Source: Clostridium sp. M62/1 (GTDB lineage: Bacteria > Bacillota > Clostridia > Lachnospirales > Lachnospiraceae). From it: 64,000 nucleotides of DNA. Under the pieces are notes generated by a model. The model saw only the letters and a program-made list of their open reading frames with translations. It was not told where the DNA came from and searched no databases. Each line of letters starts with the position of its first letter. Position 1 is the stretch's first letter. The DNA lies in contig NZ_CP085988.1 of NCBI RefSeq assembly GCF_020736365.1, positions 1,618,001 to 1,682,000 of the forward strand, written 5' to 3'. Made by a program: the position numbers and the translations under genes. This document shows positions 35,459 through 44,454 of this stretch, one piece after another.

Positions 35459-36433
35459 ATGAGAGTTCAAAGACGGATCGGCTGGATATTTGCCGTGTCG
35501 GCAACAGTTCTTATGATGTCCGGCTGCCAGGACTCAAAGGCCGCCAGGGATGCCAGGCTTGCGGGGATCGAGCAGATGAATCAGGGAAATTATGAGGAGG
35601 CTATCGCCTCCTTTGACCTGGCTTTAGACGAGGCGGACGGGATCGTAAATGAATTTGAGCTGGATGTGTTAAAATACAGGGCAGAGGCTGAGTATATGAC
35701 AGAGGATTTCACGGCAGCGGCCCATACCTATGGGATTTTGGCGGATGTGGATGACGGAAAGCCGGAGTACTTCTACTATCAGGCTGCTTCCGAAGCCATG
35801 GCGGGAAACCTGGACGGGGCAGTTAAAGCCTACGAAAGCGCTCTGGGAGATACCTCAGGCGCCGGGGAAAGTGACCCGGACAGGGGGAAAGAGGGCAGCG
35901 AGGAGGAGTCAGCTCAGGAGACAGACCGGGAAACAGACAGCCCTCAGACGGAAGAGGACCAGACGGAAGCGGCCCAGGCAGGAAGCAGCCAGGAAGAGAC
36001 GGAGACTTCCGGCGATTTTTCTGCGCCGAAGCAGAAGTCAATCAGGGAAGCCGCTCTCTCACCTGAGGCCCAGGCAGGCCGCTCTCTGGCCTTGTCAGCC
36101 ATCGGAAAGGCATACGAGGATCAGGGCCGGTATGAGGAAGCCATGGATTTTTATGAGAGCGCGGCTGACTCAGGCCTCACGGCCGATCTCTATAACCGGA
36201 TGGGCCTGTGCATGATGGCAGCGGGACGGTATGACGAAGCCATCTCTTACTTTGAAACGGGAATGACACTGAATGACGAGGTGAAAATGCCAGATTTAAA
36301 GTATAACGAAGCCGCTGCTTACGAGTACAAGGGAAATTTTGAAAAGGCCCTGGAGCTTTTAAGAGACTGGGTTTCCGTTTATGGCTCCACTCCTGAGATA
36401 GAAAAAGAGATCACCTTCCTGGAGAGCCGGTAA
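35459..36433 (+). CDS. TPR-repeat lipoprotein
   Basis: A 324-residue surface lipoprotein. A signal peptide with lipobox MSGC places the lipid-modified Cys near residue 22. Tetratricopeptide repeats follow (QMNQGNYEEAIASFDLAL near 40-60; GKAYEDQGRYEEAMDFYESA and GLCMMAAGRYDEAISYFETG in the C-terminal half). Between them lies an acidic, Gln/Glu/Thr-rich disordered linker (about residues 138-190). TPR lipoproteins usually act as scaffolds for envelope protein complexes; the partner is unknown. It lies 32 bases after dut and is likely co-transcribed, but I see no functional link. Confidence 0.82.
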   Translation: MRVQRRIGWIFAVSATVLMMSGCQDSKAARDARLAGIEQMNQGNYEEAIASFDLALDEADGIVNEFELDVLKYRAEAEYMTEDFTAAAHTYGILADVDDGKPEYFYYQAASEAMAGNLDGAVKAYESALGDTSGAGESDPDRGKEGSEEESAQETDRETDSPQTEEDQTEAAQAGSSQEETETSGDFSAPKQKSIREAALSPEAQAGRSLALSAIGKAYEDQGRYEEAMDFYESAADSGLTADLYNRMGLCMMAAGRYDEAISYFETGMTLNDEVKMPDLKYNEAAAYEYKGNFEKALELLRDWVSVYGSTPEIEKEITFLESR

Positions 36434-36590
36434 CCCCTGGGACAGGAAAGGCCAGGCACAAGAAAGCCTGAGAAGGATTGGTCTAAGAAAGGCTGGGCAT
36501 AAAAAAGACCTGAGCCAGGAAAATAAAAGCTCAGGACAGGAAGACGAGGGACAGGCTGTCCTCCGGGCAGCAGAATGGAGTATTTGATTT

Positions 36591-37844
36591 ATGGCAGAGC
36601 TTTATGATATGAGGGAAGAGGCAGAGCGTGTCATTCTGGTAGCAGTCAGCACAGACGACGGGGATGACACGGAGGAGTCGGTGGATGAGCTGGCAGAGCT
36701 TGTAAAGACAGCCGGAGCCACGGCCATTGACCGGATCATCCAGAACAGGGAGCGGGTACACCCGGGAACCTATCTGGGCAAGGGAAAGATCGAGGAGGTG
36801 AGGGGGCGGGCAGCAGAGCTTCACGCCACAGGCATTGTCTGCGACGATGAGCTGAGCCCGGCTCAGCTTCGCAACCTGGAGGATGCCCTTCAGATAAAGG
36901 TGATGGACAGAACCATGGTTATCCTGGATATTTTCGCGTCCCACGCGGTGACGCGGGAGGGAAAAATCCAGGTAGAGCTTGCCCAGCTTCGCTACCGGGC
37001 TGCCAGACTGGTGGGACTGAGAAATTCTCTTTCCAGGCTTGGCGGAGGAATCGGAACCAGGGGACCGGGAGAGAAAAAGCTGGAGGTGGACCGCCGTCTG
37101 ATCCACGAGAGAATCGGGCAGCTCAAATCAGAGCTTGAGAATGTGAAGCGCCACAGGGAGGTGGCAAGGCAGCAGAGGGATCGAAACTGTACCGTATCGG
37201 CCGCCATCGTGGGCTACACCAACGCGGGAAAATCCACCCTGTTAAACTATCTGACAGACGCGGGGATTCTGGCCCAGGACATGCTGTTTGCCACCCTCGA
37301 TCCCACCACGAGGACACTGGAGCTTCCCAGCGGGCAGAAAATCCTTCTGACAGATACGGTGGGCTTTATCAGAAAGCTGCCCCATCACCTGATAGAGGCC
37401 TTTAAGAGCACTCTTGAGGAGGCGCGCTACAGCGACATTATCCTGCATGTGGTGGATGTATCCAATCCCCAGATGGAGACTCAGATCCACATTGTGTATG
37501 AGACACTGAGGCAGCTGGAAATCACGGATAAGACGGTGATCACGGTGTTTAATAAGATGGACCGCCTGACAGGGGATGTGATCCTCAGGGATTTCCGCTC
37601 GGACTTCCAGGTGAAGATCTCGGCAAAGACAGGAGAAGGCATTCCGGCCCTTCTGGAGACACTGGAGGGCATTCTCCGCAGCCGCAAGGTGTATCTGGAA
37701 AAGGTGTTCCCCTACGCCCGGGCTGGAAAAATCCAGTCCATCCGCAGGTACGGAGAGCTTCTGTCGGAAGAGTATACAGAAGAGGGAATCGCAGTGAAGG
37801 CGTATGTGCCGGCTGAGATTTACGGAAGCATTCTGCAGGGCTGA
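36591..37844 (+). CDS. hflX: GTPase HflX
   Basis: A ribosome-associated GTPase that splits stalled ribosomes under stress. The N-terminal HflX domain contains HPGTYLGKGKIEEV and RTMVILDIFASHA. A coiled region with GGGIGTRGPGEKKLEVDRR precedes the G domain, where G1 is GYTNAGKST, G3 is DTVGFIRKLP and G4 is NKMD. A C-terminal extension completes the 417 residues. The GGAG-ATG spacing supports the start at 36591. The upstream 157-base gap contains a hairpin, CCTGAGC (36509-36515) with GCTCAGG (36529-36535), but no clear promoter. Confidence 0.95.
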   Translation: MAELYDMREEAERVILVAVSTDDGDDTEESVDELAELVKTAGATAIDRIIQNRERVHPGTYLGKGKIEEVRGRAAELHATGIVCDDELSPAQLRNLEDALQIKVMDRTMVILDIFASHAVTREGKIQVELAQLRYRAARLVGLRNSLSRLGGGIGTRGPGEKKLEVDRRLIHERIGQLKSELENVKRHREVARQQRDRNCTVSAAIVGYTNAGKSTLLNYLTDAGILAQDMLFATLDPTTRTLELPSGQKILLTDTVGFIRKLPHHLIEAFKSTLEEARYSDIILHVVDVSNPQMETQIHIVYETLRQLEITDKTVITVFNKMDRLTGDVILRDFRSDFQVKISAKTGEGIPALLETLEGILRSRKVYLEKVFPYARAGKIQSIRRYGELLSEEYTEEGIAVKAYVPAEIYGSILQG

Positions 37845-37980
37845 GAAAAACGCCGCCCCGGACCCCTTTGACATACGGGCCCACAGGCGCAAAGAGAAGA
37901 GAAATCAGGAGGCGGGGACAGAGACTGCCGGAAGGGCAGAGCGCACGGATATACAAAAAATAGAGAGAAAAACAGACGAA

Positions 37981-38052
37981 AAAGCACAATATCTTGTTTT
38001 TATTAAAAACATTTTCATAGATATTGTGCTTTCTTCTGTCTTTTGCTATAAT
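37981..38052 (+). promoter_or_regulatory. Promoter of the second nrdD with tandem NrdR-type boxes
   Basis: Two 16-bp boxes, GCACAATATCTTGTTT (37984-37999) and CATAGATATTGTGCTT (38016-38031), have centres 32 bp apart, the spacing known for cooperative NrdR binding. Together they also form a 13-bp perfect inverted repeat (37981-37993 and 38020-38032). The promoter is TTGTGC (38024-38029), 17 bases, and an extended -10 TGCTATAAT (38044-38052), so the second box covers the -35. Repression by NrdR at high dATP is strongly suggested. Confidence 0.8.
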
Positions 38053-38097
38053 GGAGTCTGTACCCTCTTGACGGGTTTTTGGAAAGGAGAAGGCAGT

Positions 38098-40500
38098 ATG
38101 ATAAATGTGATTAAACGTGACGGAGAGATAGCTGACTTCAATCTGGCGAAGATAACGAATGCCATCAAAAAGGCGTTCAAGGCCACCAGCAATGAGTACA
38201 GCCAGGAGATTCTGGAGCTTTTGTCTCTTCGCGTGACCGCTGATTTTCAGCCCAAGCTGAAAAACGGAAAGATCAGCGTGGAGGAGATACAGGACAGCGT
38301 GGAGCATGTGCTGGAGCAGACCGGATACACAGAGGTTGCGAAGGCTTACATTTTATATAGAAAGCAGAGAGAAAAAATCAGGAACATGAAGGCGACCATC
38401 CTGGACTATAAGGATGTGGTGAACAGCTATGTGAAGGTGGAGGACTGGCGGGTGAAGGAAAATTCCACCGTCACCTATTCCGTGGGAGGGCTGATCCTGA
38501 GCAATTCAGGCGCTGTCACAGCCAACTACTGGCTGTCAGAGATCTACGATCACGAGGTGGCAGAGGCTCACAGAAACGCCGATATCCATCTGCACGATCT
38601 GTCTATGCTGACAGGCTACTGCGCAGGCTGGTCCTTAAAGCAGCTCCTCCTGGAAGGACTTGGGGGCATCACGGGAAAGATCACCTCATCGCCGGCCAGG
38701 CACCTTTCCGTTCTCTGCAACCAGATGGTAAACTTCCTGGGAATTATGCAGAACGAGTGGGCAGGAGCACAGGCATTCTCCTCCTTTGACACGTATCTGG
38801 CTCCGTTTGTAAAGGTGGACAATCTCTCCTATGACGCAGTCAAAAAGTGCATTGAATCTTTTATCTACGGCGTCAACACGCCAAGCCGCTGGGGAACCCA
38901 GGCGCCGTTCTCCAACATTACCCTGGACTGGACCGTTCCGGACGATATGGCTGAGATGAATGCCATCGTGGGCGGAAAGGAGATGGATTTCAAATATAAG
39001 GACTGCAAGCACGAGATGGATATGATCAACAAGGCCTTTATTGAGACCATGATCGAGGGAGATGCCAACGGACGCGGCTTCCAGTATCCGATCCCGACCT
39101 ACTCCATCACCAAGGAGTTTGACTGGTCCGATACAGAAAACAACCGCCTTCTCTTTGAGATGACATCCAAATACGGAACCCCGTATTTTTCAAACTATAT
39201 TAACAGCGACATGCAGCCCAGCGATGTCAGAAGTATGTGCTGCCGCCTGAGACTGGATTTAAGGGAGCTGAGAAAGAAGACCGGCGGCTTCTTCGGCTCG
39301 GGAGAGAGTACCGGCTCAGTAGGCGTAGTGACGATCAATATGCCGAGAATCGCTTATCTGGCAGTGGATGAGGACGATTTTTACCACCGCCTGGATCACA
39401 TGATGGATGTGGCGGCCCGTTCCCTGAAGACAAAGAGAGAGGTGATCACAAGGCTTCTGGACAACGGGCTGTACCCCTATACAAAACGGTACCTGGGAAC
39501 CTTTGAAAACCATTTCTCCACCATCGGTCTGGTGGGAATGAATGAGGCGGGCCTCAATGCCAGATGGATTCGCAAGGATCTGACCCACAGGGAGACTCAG
39601 GAATTTACAAAGAACGTGCTGAACCACATGAGGGAAAGACTCTCCGATTATCAGGAATTATACGGGGATCTCTACAACCTGGAGGCAACTCCGGCCGAGT
39701 CCACCTCCTACAGGCTGGCAAAGCATGACAGAGAGCGGTATCCTGACATCATCACAGCCGGAGCGCCGGGAGAAACGCCGTACTATACAAACAGCTCTCA
39801 CCTTCCTGTGGGATACACGGACGATGTCTTTGATGCCCTGGATATTCAGGACGAGCTGCAGACTCTTTACACCTCGGGAACCGTATTCCATGCCTTCCTG
39901 GGAGAGAAGCTGCCGGACTGGAGGTCTGCGGCCAAACTGGTACGCACCATTGCGGAGAATTACCGGCTGCCCTACTACACCCTGTCGCCGACCTACTCGA
40001 TCTGCAGAGAGCATGGTTATCTGATCGGAGAGCACTTTACCTGCCCTGTCTGCGGTGAGAAGGCGGAGGTATACAGCCGCATTACCGGCTACTACCGCCC
40101 GGTACAGAACTGGAATGAAGGAAAATCCCAGGAGTATAAGGACAGAAAGACCTACAGTATGGGCCATTCCAGGATGAAAAACGGAAAGGAGTTTTCCATC
40201 GGCCTGGAGGAGAAGCATGAATCTGCCAGGGAGGAGCCCGCAGATACAGCCAGAAAGGGTGTGGCTGCCAGGGCAGGCGCTTACCTGTTTACCACTAAAA
40301 CATGTCCCAACTGCCGGATGGCAAAGGAATTTTTAAAGGGAACCGAGTATACGGTAGTCGATGCGGAGGAGAATCCTGACATGTCCGATCAGTTCGGGAT
40401 TATGCAGGCTCCCACACTGGTTCTCGTGGGAAAGGACGGGGAGATAAAGAAATTCGTCAATGCGTCCAATATCAGGAAGTTTGCCGAGGAACACAGGTAG
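38098..40500 (+). CDS. nrdD: Anaerobic ribonucleotide reductase with fused C-terminal redoxin
   Basis: The second class III reductase, 800 residues. It has an N-terminal ATP-cone (about 1-90; INVIKRDGEIADFNLAKI) and a barrel ending in a zinc site (CREHG and CPVCG) with the classic glycyl radical motif RITGYYRPVQNWNEGK, radical on Gly664. A linker of about 40 residues follows, then a redoxin-like domain (about 725-800) with Cys736-Pro-Asn-Cys739, a QAPTLVLVGKDG strand carrying the cis-Pro, and a closing helix. The fused domain suggests that its reductant is a thioredoxin/glutaredoxin-type electron carrier instead of formate (inference from known NrdD subclasses). The frame opens at 37804, but the ATG at 38098 behind AAGGAGAAGG is the true start. 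No separate activase follows; nrdG at 34103 may serve it. Confidence 0.94.
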   Translation: MINVIKRDGEIADFNLAKITNAIKKAFKATSNEYSQEILELLSLRVTADFQPKLKNGKISVEEIQDSVEHVLEQTGYTEVAKAYILYRKQREKIRNMKATILDYKDVVNSYVKVEDWRVKENSTVTYSVGGLILSNSGAVTANYWLSEIYDHEVAEAHRNADIHLHDLSMLTGYCAGWSLKQLLLEGLGGITGKITSSPARHLSVLCNQMVNFLGIMQNEWAGAQAFSSFDTYLAPFVKVDNLSYDAVKKCIESFIYGVNTPSRWGTQAPFSNITLDWTVPDDMAEMNAIVGGKEMDFKYKDCKHEMDMINKAFIETMIEGDANGRGFQYPIPTYSITKEFDWSDTENNRLLFEMTSKYGTPYFSNYINSDMQPSDVRSMCCRLRLDLRELRKKTGGFFGSGESTGSVGVVTINMPRIAYLAVDEDDFYHRLDHMMDVAARSLKTKREVITRLLDNGLYPYTKRYLGTFENHFSTIGLVGMNEAGLNARWIRKDLTHRETQEFTKNVLNHMRERLSDYQELYGDLYNLEATPAESTSYRLAKHDRERYPDIITAGAPGETPYYTNSSHLPVGYTDDVFDALDIQDELQTLYTSGTVFHAFLGEKLPDWRSAAKLVRTIAENYRLPYYTLSPTYSICREHGYLIGEHFTCPVCGEKAEVYSRITGYYRPVQNWNEGKSQEYKDRKTYSMGHSRMKNGKEFSIGLEEKHESAREEPADTARKGVAARAGAYLFTTKTCPNCRMAKEFLKGTEYTVVDAEENPDMSDQFGIMQAPTLVLVGKDGEIKKFVNASNIRKFAEEHR

Positions 40501-40533
40501 AGTCTGACAGGAGAATCAGACTGACAGCAGGCG

Positions 40534-40581
40534 AAAACGGCGCCGCAGCTTCGAAAGAAGGAGGCTGCGGCGCCGTTTTTT
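40534..40581 (+). terminator. Intrinsic terminator of the redoxin-fused nrdD
   Basis: AAAACGGCGCCGCAGC (40534-40549) pairs with GCTGCGGCGCCGTTTT (40564-40579), and the T run continues to 40581. A very strong GC-rich stem. Confidence 0.92.
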
Positions 40582-40730
40582 CCGTGAGCGCCCCTCTCCC
40601 GAAGCTGCGGCGGCCACGTTCTGAAAGAGCCGGGACAGGAGGGCAGGGAGGGAAAGTCTGGGGTTCAGGAATCATTTCGAGTTATTATTTTCACAAAATC
40701 CAGATAAAACTGTAAATATTCTCCATATTA

Positions 40731-40739
40731 TGCTAAAAT
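40731..40739 (+). promoter_or_regulatory. Possible extended -10 for fbp
   Basis: TGCTAAAAT (40731-40739) is an extended -10 with only TGTAAA (40711-40716) as -35. Between the terminator at 40581 and here I see nothing else. Confidence 0.4.
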
Positions 40740-40810
40740 CATAGACAAGACTAGGAAATGCAGGAAAATTTTTCATTAAATTAAAAACTGCCCAGTATTA
40801 GGAGGAGATT

Positions 40811-42769
40811 ATGAAGAACCTGGAAGAGAAGTATCTGGAACGGCTTTCGGAGCTGTACCCGACGATTGCGGCAGCATCCACAGAGGTGATCAACCTGGAA
40901 GCCATATTAAACCTTCCCAAGGGGACAGAGCACTTTCTGACGGACGTGCACGGGGAGTATGAGGCCTTTTCCCATGTGCTGAAAAACGGTTCCGGCTCAG
41001 TGAAGAGAAAGATTGACGATGTGTTCGGAAATACCCTGAGCCGTCAGGACAAGCAGGCGCTGGCAACGCTGATCTACTATCCGTGGGAAAAGATGGAGCG
41101 GATTCTGAAAAAGGAGGAAAATCCGGAAGACTGGTATAAGATTACCCTTTACCGGCTGATTGAGGTATGCCGCAGGGCGTCCAGCAAGTATACGCGCTCC
41201 AAGGTGCGAAAGGCTCTCCCCAGGGAGTTTGCCTATGTGATGGAGGAGCTGATCACAGAGAGAGGGGATCTGGCAGACAAGGAATCCTACTATGGGGCCA
41301 TTGTGCAGACGATTATCCGCGTGGGGAGGGCAGGTCAGTTTATTGCGGCGCTCTGTGAGCTGATTCAGCGTCTGACCGTGGATCACCTGCACATTGTCGG
41401 GGATATCTTTGACAGGGGACCGGGACCGCATATCATTATGGACAAGCTGATGGCCTATCACTCTGTGGACGTACAGTGGGGAAACCACGATGTGCTGTGG
41501 ATGGGGGCGGCAGCAGGGCAGCTCTGCTGCATTGCAAATGTGATCCGCATCTGTGCAAGGTATGGGAATCTCGACATTCTGGAGGATGGGTACGGCATTA
41601 ACCTGCTTCCTCTGGCGAACTTTGCCCTGAACACCTACGGAGACGATCCCTGTTCCTGTTTTGCACTGAAGGGAACGAATACATATGAGCAGCCGGAGCT
41701 GGAGCTGAACCTGAAAATGCACAAGGCGATCTCCGTCATTCAGTTTAAAGCGGAGGGACAGGCGATCAGGCGCCATCCTGAGTTCGGCCTGGGGCACAGA
41801 AATCTGCTTCAGCAGATTGACTATGAAAAAGGAACGATCTTTCTGGACGGGAAAGACTATCCCCTTCTCGACACGAACTTTCCCACCATCGATCCGGCAG
41901 ATCCCTGCCGGTTTACAGAGCAGGAGGCGGACATTATGGATCGCCTTGCCAAGGCTTTTATGGGATGCGAGAAACTGCAGAAGCATATGAAATTCCTGCT
42001 TGCCAACGGAAGCCTGTATAAAGTATACAATAACAATCTGCTATACCACGGCTGCGTACCTCTCAATGAGGACGGTACGCTGAAGGAGGTGGAAATTTAC
42101 GGAAGGCGCTATAAAGGCCGGGCGCTCTACGACGTTCTGGACAATTATGTCCGCAAGGGCTTTGTGGCTGTGGATGAGGAGGAGCGCGAAAAGGGCCGGG
42201 ATCTGATGTGGTATATCTGGCTCAGCGAGAATTCTCCTCTGTTCGGGAAGGATAAGATGGCCACCTTTGAGCGGTATTTTCTGGCAGAAAAGGAAACGCA
42301 CCGGGAGGTGAAAAACCCCTATTACAAGTTTCTGGAAAACGAGGAGGTCGTTGACCGGATCCTCCGGGAATTCGGGCTTGAGCCGGAGGGGGCGCATATT
42401 ATCAACGGACATGTGCCGGTCAAGTCAAAGGATGGGGAAAGCCCTATTAAATGCGGCGGAAAACTGCTGATCATCGACGGGGGATTTTCCAGAGCCTACC
42501 AGAAGGAGACGGGAATTGCCGGGTATACGCTGATTTATAATTCCTACGGACTGATTCTGGCGGCGCACAGACCCTTCGAATCCACAGAAGCGGCCATCGA
42601 AAATGAGAGCGATATACATTCAGACAGCACGGTGGTTAAATGGGTTGCCAGAAGAAAGCGGGTGGGAGATACGGACACAGGTCAGGAGCTGAGGGAAAAG
42701 ATAAAGGATTTGGAGAGGCTTCTGGAGGCTTATTACAGCGGAGCCATAGCAGAAAAGTTTACCGGATAG
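40811..42769 (+). CDS. fbp: Fructose-1,6-bisphosphatase, class III
   Basis: The Firmicutes-type gluconeogenic phosphatase that converts fructose 1,6-bisphosphate to fructose 6-phosphate. It has a metallophosphoesterase-like core: DVHGEYEAF near residue 44, GDIFDRGPGPH near 200 and WGNHDVLWMGAAAG near 225, then AHRPFES in the C-terminal part. The 652-residue length is typical for class III and far longer than class I. AGGAGGAGATT precedes the ATG. With ppdK in the same window it fits gluconeogenic growth on amino acids such as serine. Confidence 0.95.
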   Translation: MKNLEEKYLERLSELYPTIAAASTEVINLEAILNLPKGTEHFLTDVHGEYEAFSHVLKNGSGSVKRKIDDVFGNTLSRQDKQALATLIYYPWEKMERILKKEENPEDWYKITLYRLIEVCRRASSKYTRSKVRKALPREFAYVMEELITERGDLADKESYYGAIVQTIIRVGRAGQFIAALCELIQRLTVDHLHIVGDIFDRGPGPHIIMDKLMAYHSVDVQWGNHDVLWMGAAAGQLCCIANVIRICARYGNLDILEDGYGINLLPLANFALNTYGDDPCSCFALKGTNTYEQPELELNLKMHKAISVIQFKAEGQAIRRHPEFGLGHRNLLQQIDYEKGTIFLDGKDYPLLDTNFPTIDPADPCRFTEQEADIMDRLAKAFMGCEKLQKHMKFLLANGSLYKVYNNNLLYHGCVPLNEDGTLKEVEIYGRRYKGRALYDVLDNYVRKGFVAVDEEEREKGRDLMWYIWLSENSPLFGKDKMATFERYFLAEKETHREVKNPYYKFLENEEVVDRILREFGLEPEGAHIINGHVPVKSKDGESPIKCGGKLLIIDGGFSRAYQKETGIAGYTLIYNSYGLILAAHRPFESTEAAIENESDIHSDSTVVKWVARRKRVGDTDTGQELREKIKDLERLLEAYYSGAIAEKFTG

Positions 42770-42861
42770 CATCCTGTTCGTAATTTTGGGATGCCGGCTC
42801 TTAACATACCATTTTTTTCTGCCATTTTTATCATTTTAACGCATTAATGTATCATTTTACC

Positions 42862-42890
42862 TTGTGTTTTATGCAAATATGTAGTAAACT
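42862..42890 (+). promoter_or_regulatory. Promoter of the NSS symporter gene
   Basis: TTGTGT (42862-42867), 17 bases, TAAACT (42885-42890), about 38 bases before the ATG at 42928. The position rules out an upstream start at 42847. Confidence 0.55.
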
Positions 42891-42927
42891 GTCAAGAAAT
42901 AGGTATATTTATAAAGGAGAAAGTGGA

Positions 42928-44310
42928 ATGGAAAGAGAAAAATTTTCGTCTCGCCTGGGATTTATCCTGATCTCCGCAGGCTGCGCCATTGGCCTGGGAA
43001 ATGTCTGGAGATTTCCCTATATCGTGGGACAGTACGGCGGAGCAGCTTTTGTGCTGATTTATGTGGCTTTCCTGCTTCTTCTGGGCCTTCCCATCATTGT
43101 CATGGAGTTTGCTGTGGGACGTGCCAGCCAGAAGAGCGTGGCTCTGTCTTTTGACGTTTTAGAGCCGAAAGGGAGCAAATGGCATATTGAGAAGTGGTTT
43201 GCCATGGCTGGAAACTACATCTTAATGATGTTTTATACAACCGTTGCCGGCTGGCTGGTATACTACTTTGTGAAGATGGCAAAGGGAGACTTTGCCGGTC
43301 TTGATCCGGCCGGAGTGTCTGAACAGTTTAATGCCGTGATGGCGAGTCCGTCTATCAACGTGGGATTTATGGTACTGGTGGTTGTGGTCTGCTTTGCCAT
43401 CTGCGCAATGGGCCTTCAGGCGGGAGTTGAGAAGATTACCAAGATTATGATGGTTGTGCTCCTGCTCCTGATGATTGTCCTGGCGGCTAACTCTGTCATG
43501 ATGGAAAACAGCGGCCCAGGCCTTGAGTTTTACCTGAAGCCGGATTTCCAGAAGATTAAGGATGCGGGACTCGGAGAGGTGGTGTTCGCCGCTCTGGGAC
43601 AGTCCTTCTTTACGCTGAGCATCGGAATCGGAGCTCTGGCGATCTTCGGAAGCTACATAGGGAAAGAGAGACGTCTGACAGGAGAGGCTATCAGTGTCCT
43701 TATTCTGGACACCTGCGTGGCATTTATGGCTGGACTGATTATATTCCCGGCCTGCTTTGCCTACAATATCGAGGCTGGGCAGGGACCGTCCCTGATCTTT
43801 GTGACCCTTCCCAATGTGTTCAACAATATGTCCGGCGGAAGGTTCTGGGGAAGCCTGTTTTTCGTATTCATGGCATTTGCGGCAGGCTCCACGGTAATCG
43901 CCGTATTCCAGAATATCGTATCCTTCGCCACCGACCTGACAGGCTGCTCCGTAAAGAAGGCAGTCGCAGTGAATCTGGTGGTTGTGATTATCCTCTCCCT
44001 CCCCTGTGCTCTGGGCTTTAATGTGCTGAGTGCAGTTGCACCGTTTGGACCGGGATCCACCATCATGGATCTGGAGGATTTCATTGTCAGCAATAACCTG
44101 CTTCCTCTGGGAAGCCTTGTATATCTTTTATTCTGCACAAGCCGTTACGGCTGGGGCTTTAAAAACTTTCTGGCTGAGGCGGATGAGGGAAAGGGAATCA
44201 AATTCCCGGCGTGGGCGAGAGTTTACGTTTCCTACGGAATCCCGATTATCGTGCTGGTTATCTTTGTTCAGGGCTACTGGTCAAAGTTTGCACCGATGTT
44301 TATGAATTAA
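42928..44310 (+). CDS. Sodium:neurotransmitter symporter family amino-acid carrier
   Basis: A 460-residue member of the NSS (LeuT/SLC6-like) family with 11 or 12 membrane helices. TM1 has the signature SAGCAIGLGNVWRFPY with the unwound GLGN sodium and substrate site. TM6 lies around AALGQSFFTLSIGIGALAIF, and the C-terminal half has GFNVLSAVAPFG. Bacterial NSS members import amino acids, often tyrosine, tryptophan or branched-chain types, with sodium; the substrate is not readable here. AAGGAGAAAGTGGA precedes the ATG. The gene has its own promoter and terminator. Confidence 0.93.
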   Translation: MEREKFSSRLGFILISAGCAIGLGNVWRFPYIVGQYGGAAFVLIYVAFLLLLGLPIIVMEFAVGRASQKSVALSFDVLEPKGSKWHIEKWFAMAGNYILMMFYTTVAGWLVYYFVKMAKGDFAGLDPAGVSEQFNAVMASPSINVGFMVLVVVVCFAICAMGLQAGVEKITKIMMVVLLLLMIVLAANSVMMENSGPGLEFYLKPDFQKIKDAGLGEVVFAALGQSFFTLSIGIGALAIFGSYIGKERRLTGEAISVLILDTCVAFMAGLIIFPACFAYNIEAGQGPSLIFVTLPNVFNNMSGGRFWGSLFFVFMAFAAGSTVIAVFQNIVSFATDLTGCSVKKAVAVNLVVVIILSLPCALGFNVLSAVAPFGPGSTIMDLEDFIVSNNLLPLGSLVYLLFCTSRYGWGFKNFLAEADEGKGIKFPAWARVYVSYGIPIIVLVIFVQGYWSKFAPMFMN

Positions 44311-44342
44311 AATAAAAAATAACCGGACTGCTGAGGCAGAGG

Positions 44343-44393
44343 AAAAGCGCCCCTGCCGGGAACTGTATCTGAGTTCCCGGCAGGGGCGCTTTT
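44343..44393. terminator. Strong bidirectional terminator
   Basis: A 22-base arm (44343-44364, starting AAAAGCGCCCCTGCC) pairs perfectly with 44372-44393, ending in TTTT and then CATTT. It lies between the converging symporter gene and the minus-strand gene at 44455, with an A-rich left flank, so it can serve both. Confidence 0.92.
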
Positions 44394-44454
44394 CATTTAT
44401 TGGTACGCCTCGACACAGAGAGATGATGAAGGAATTTGCCGGATGTAAAGTCCG

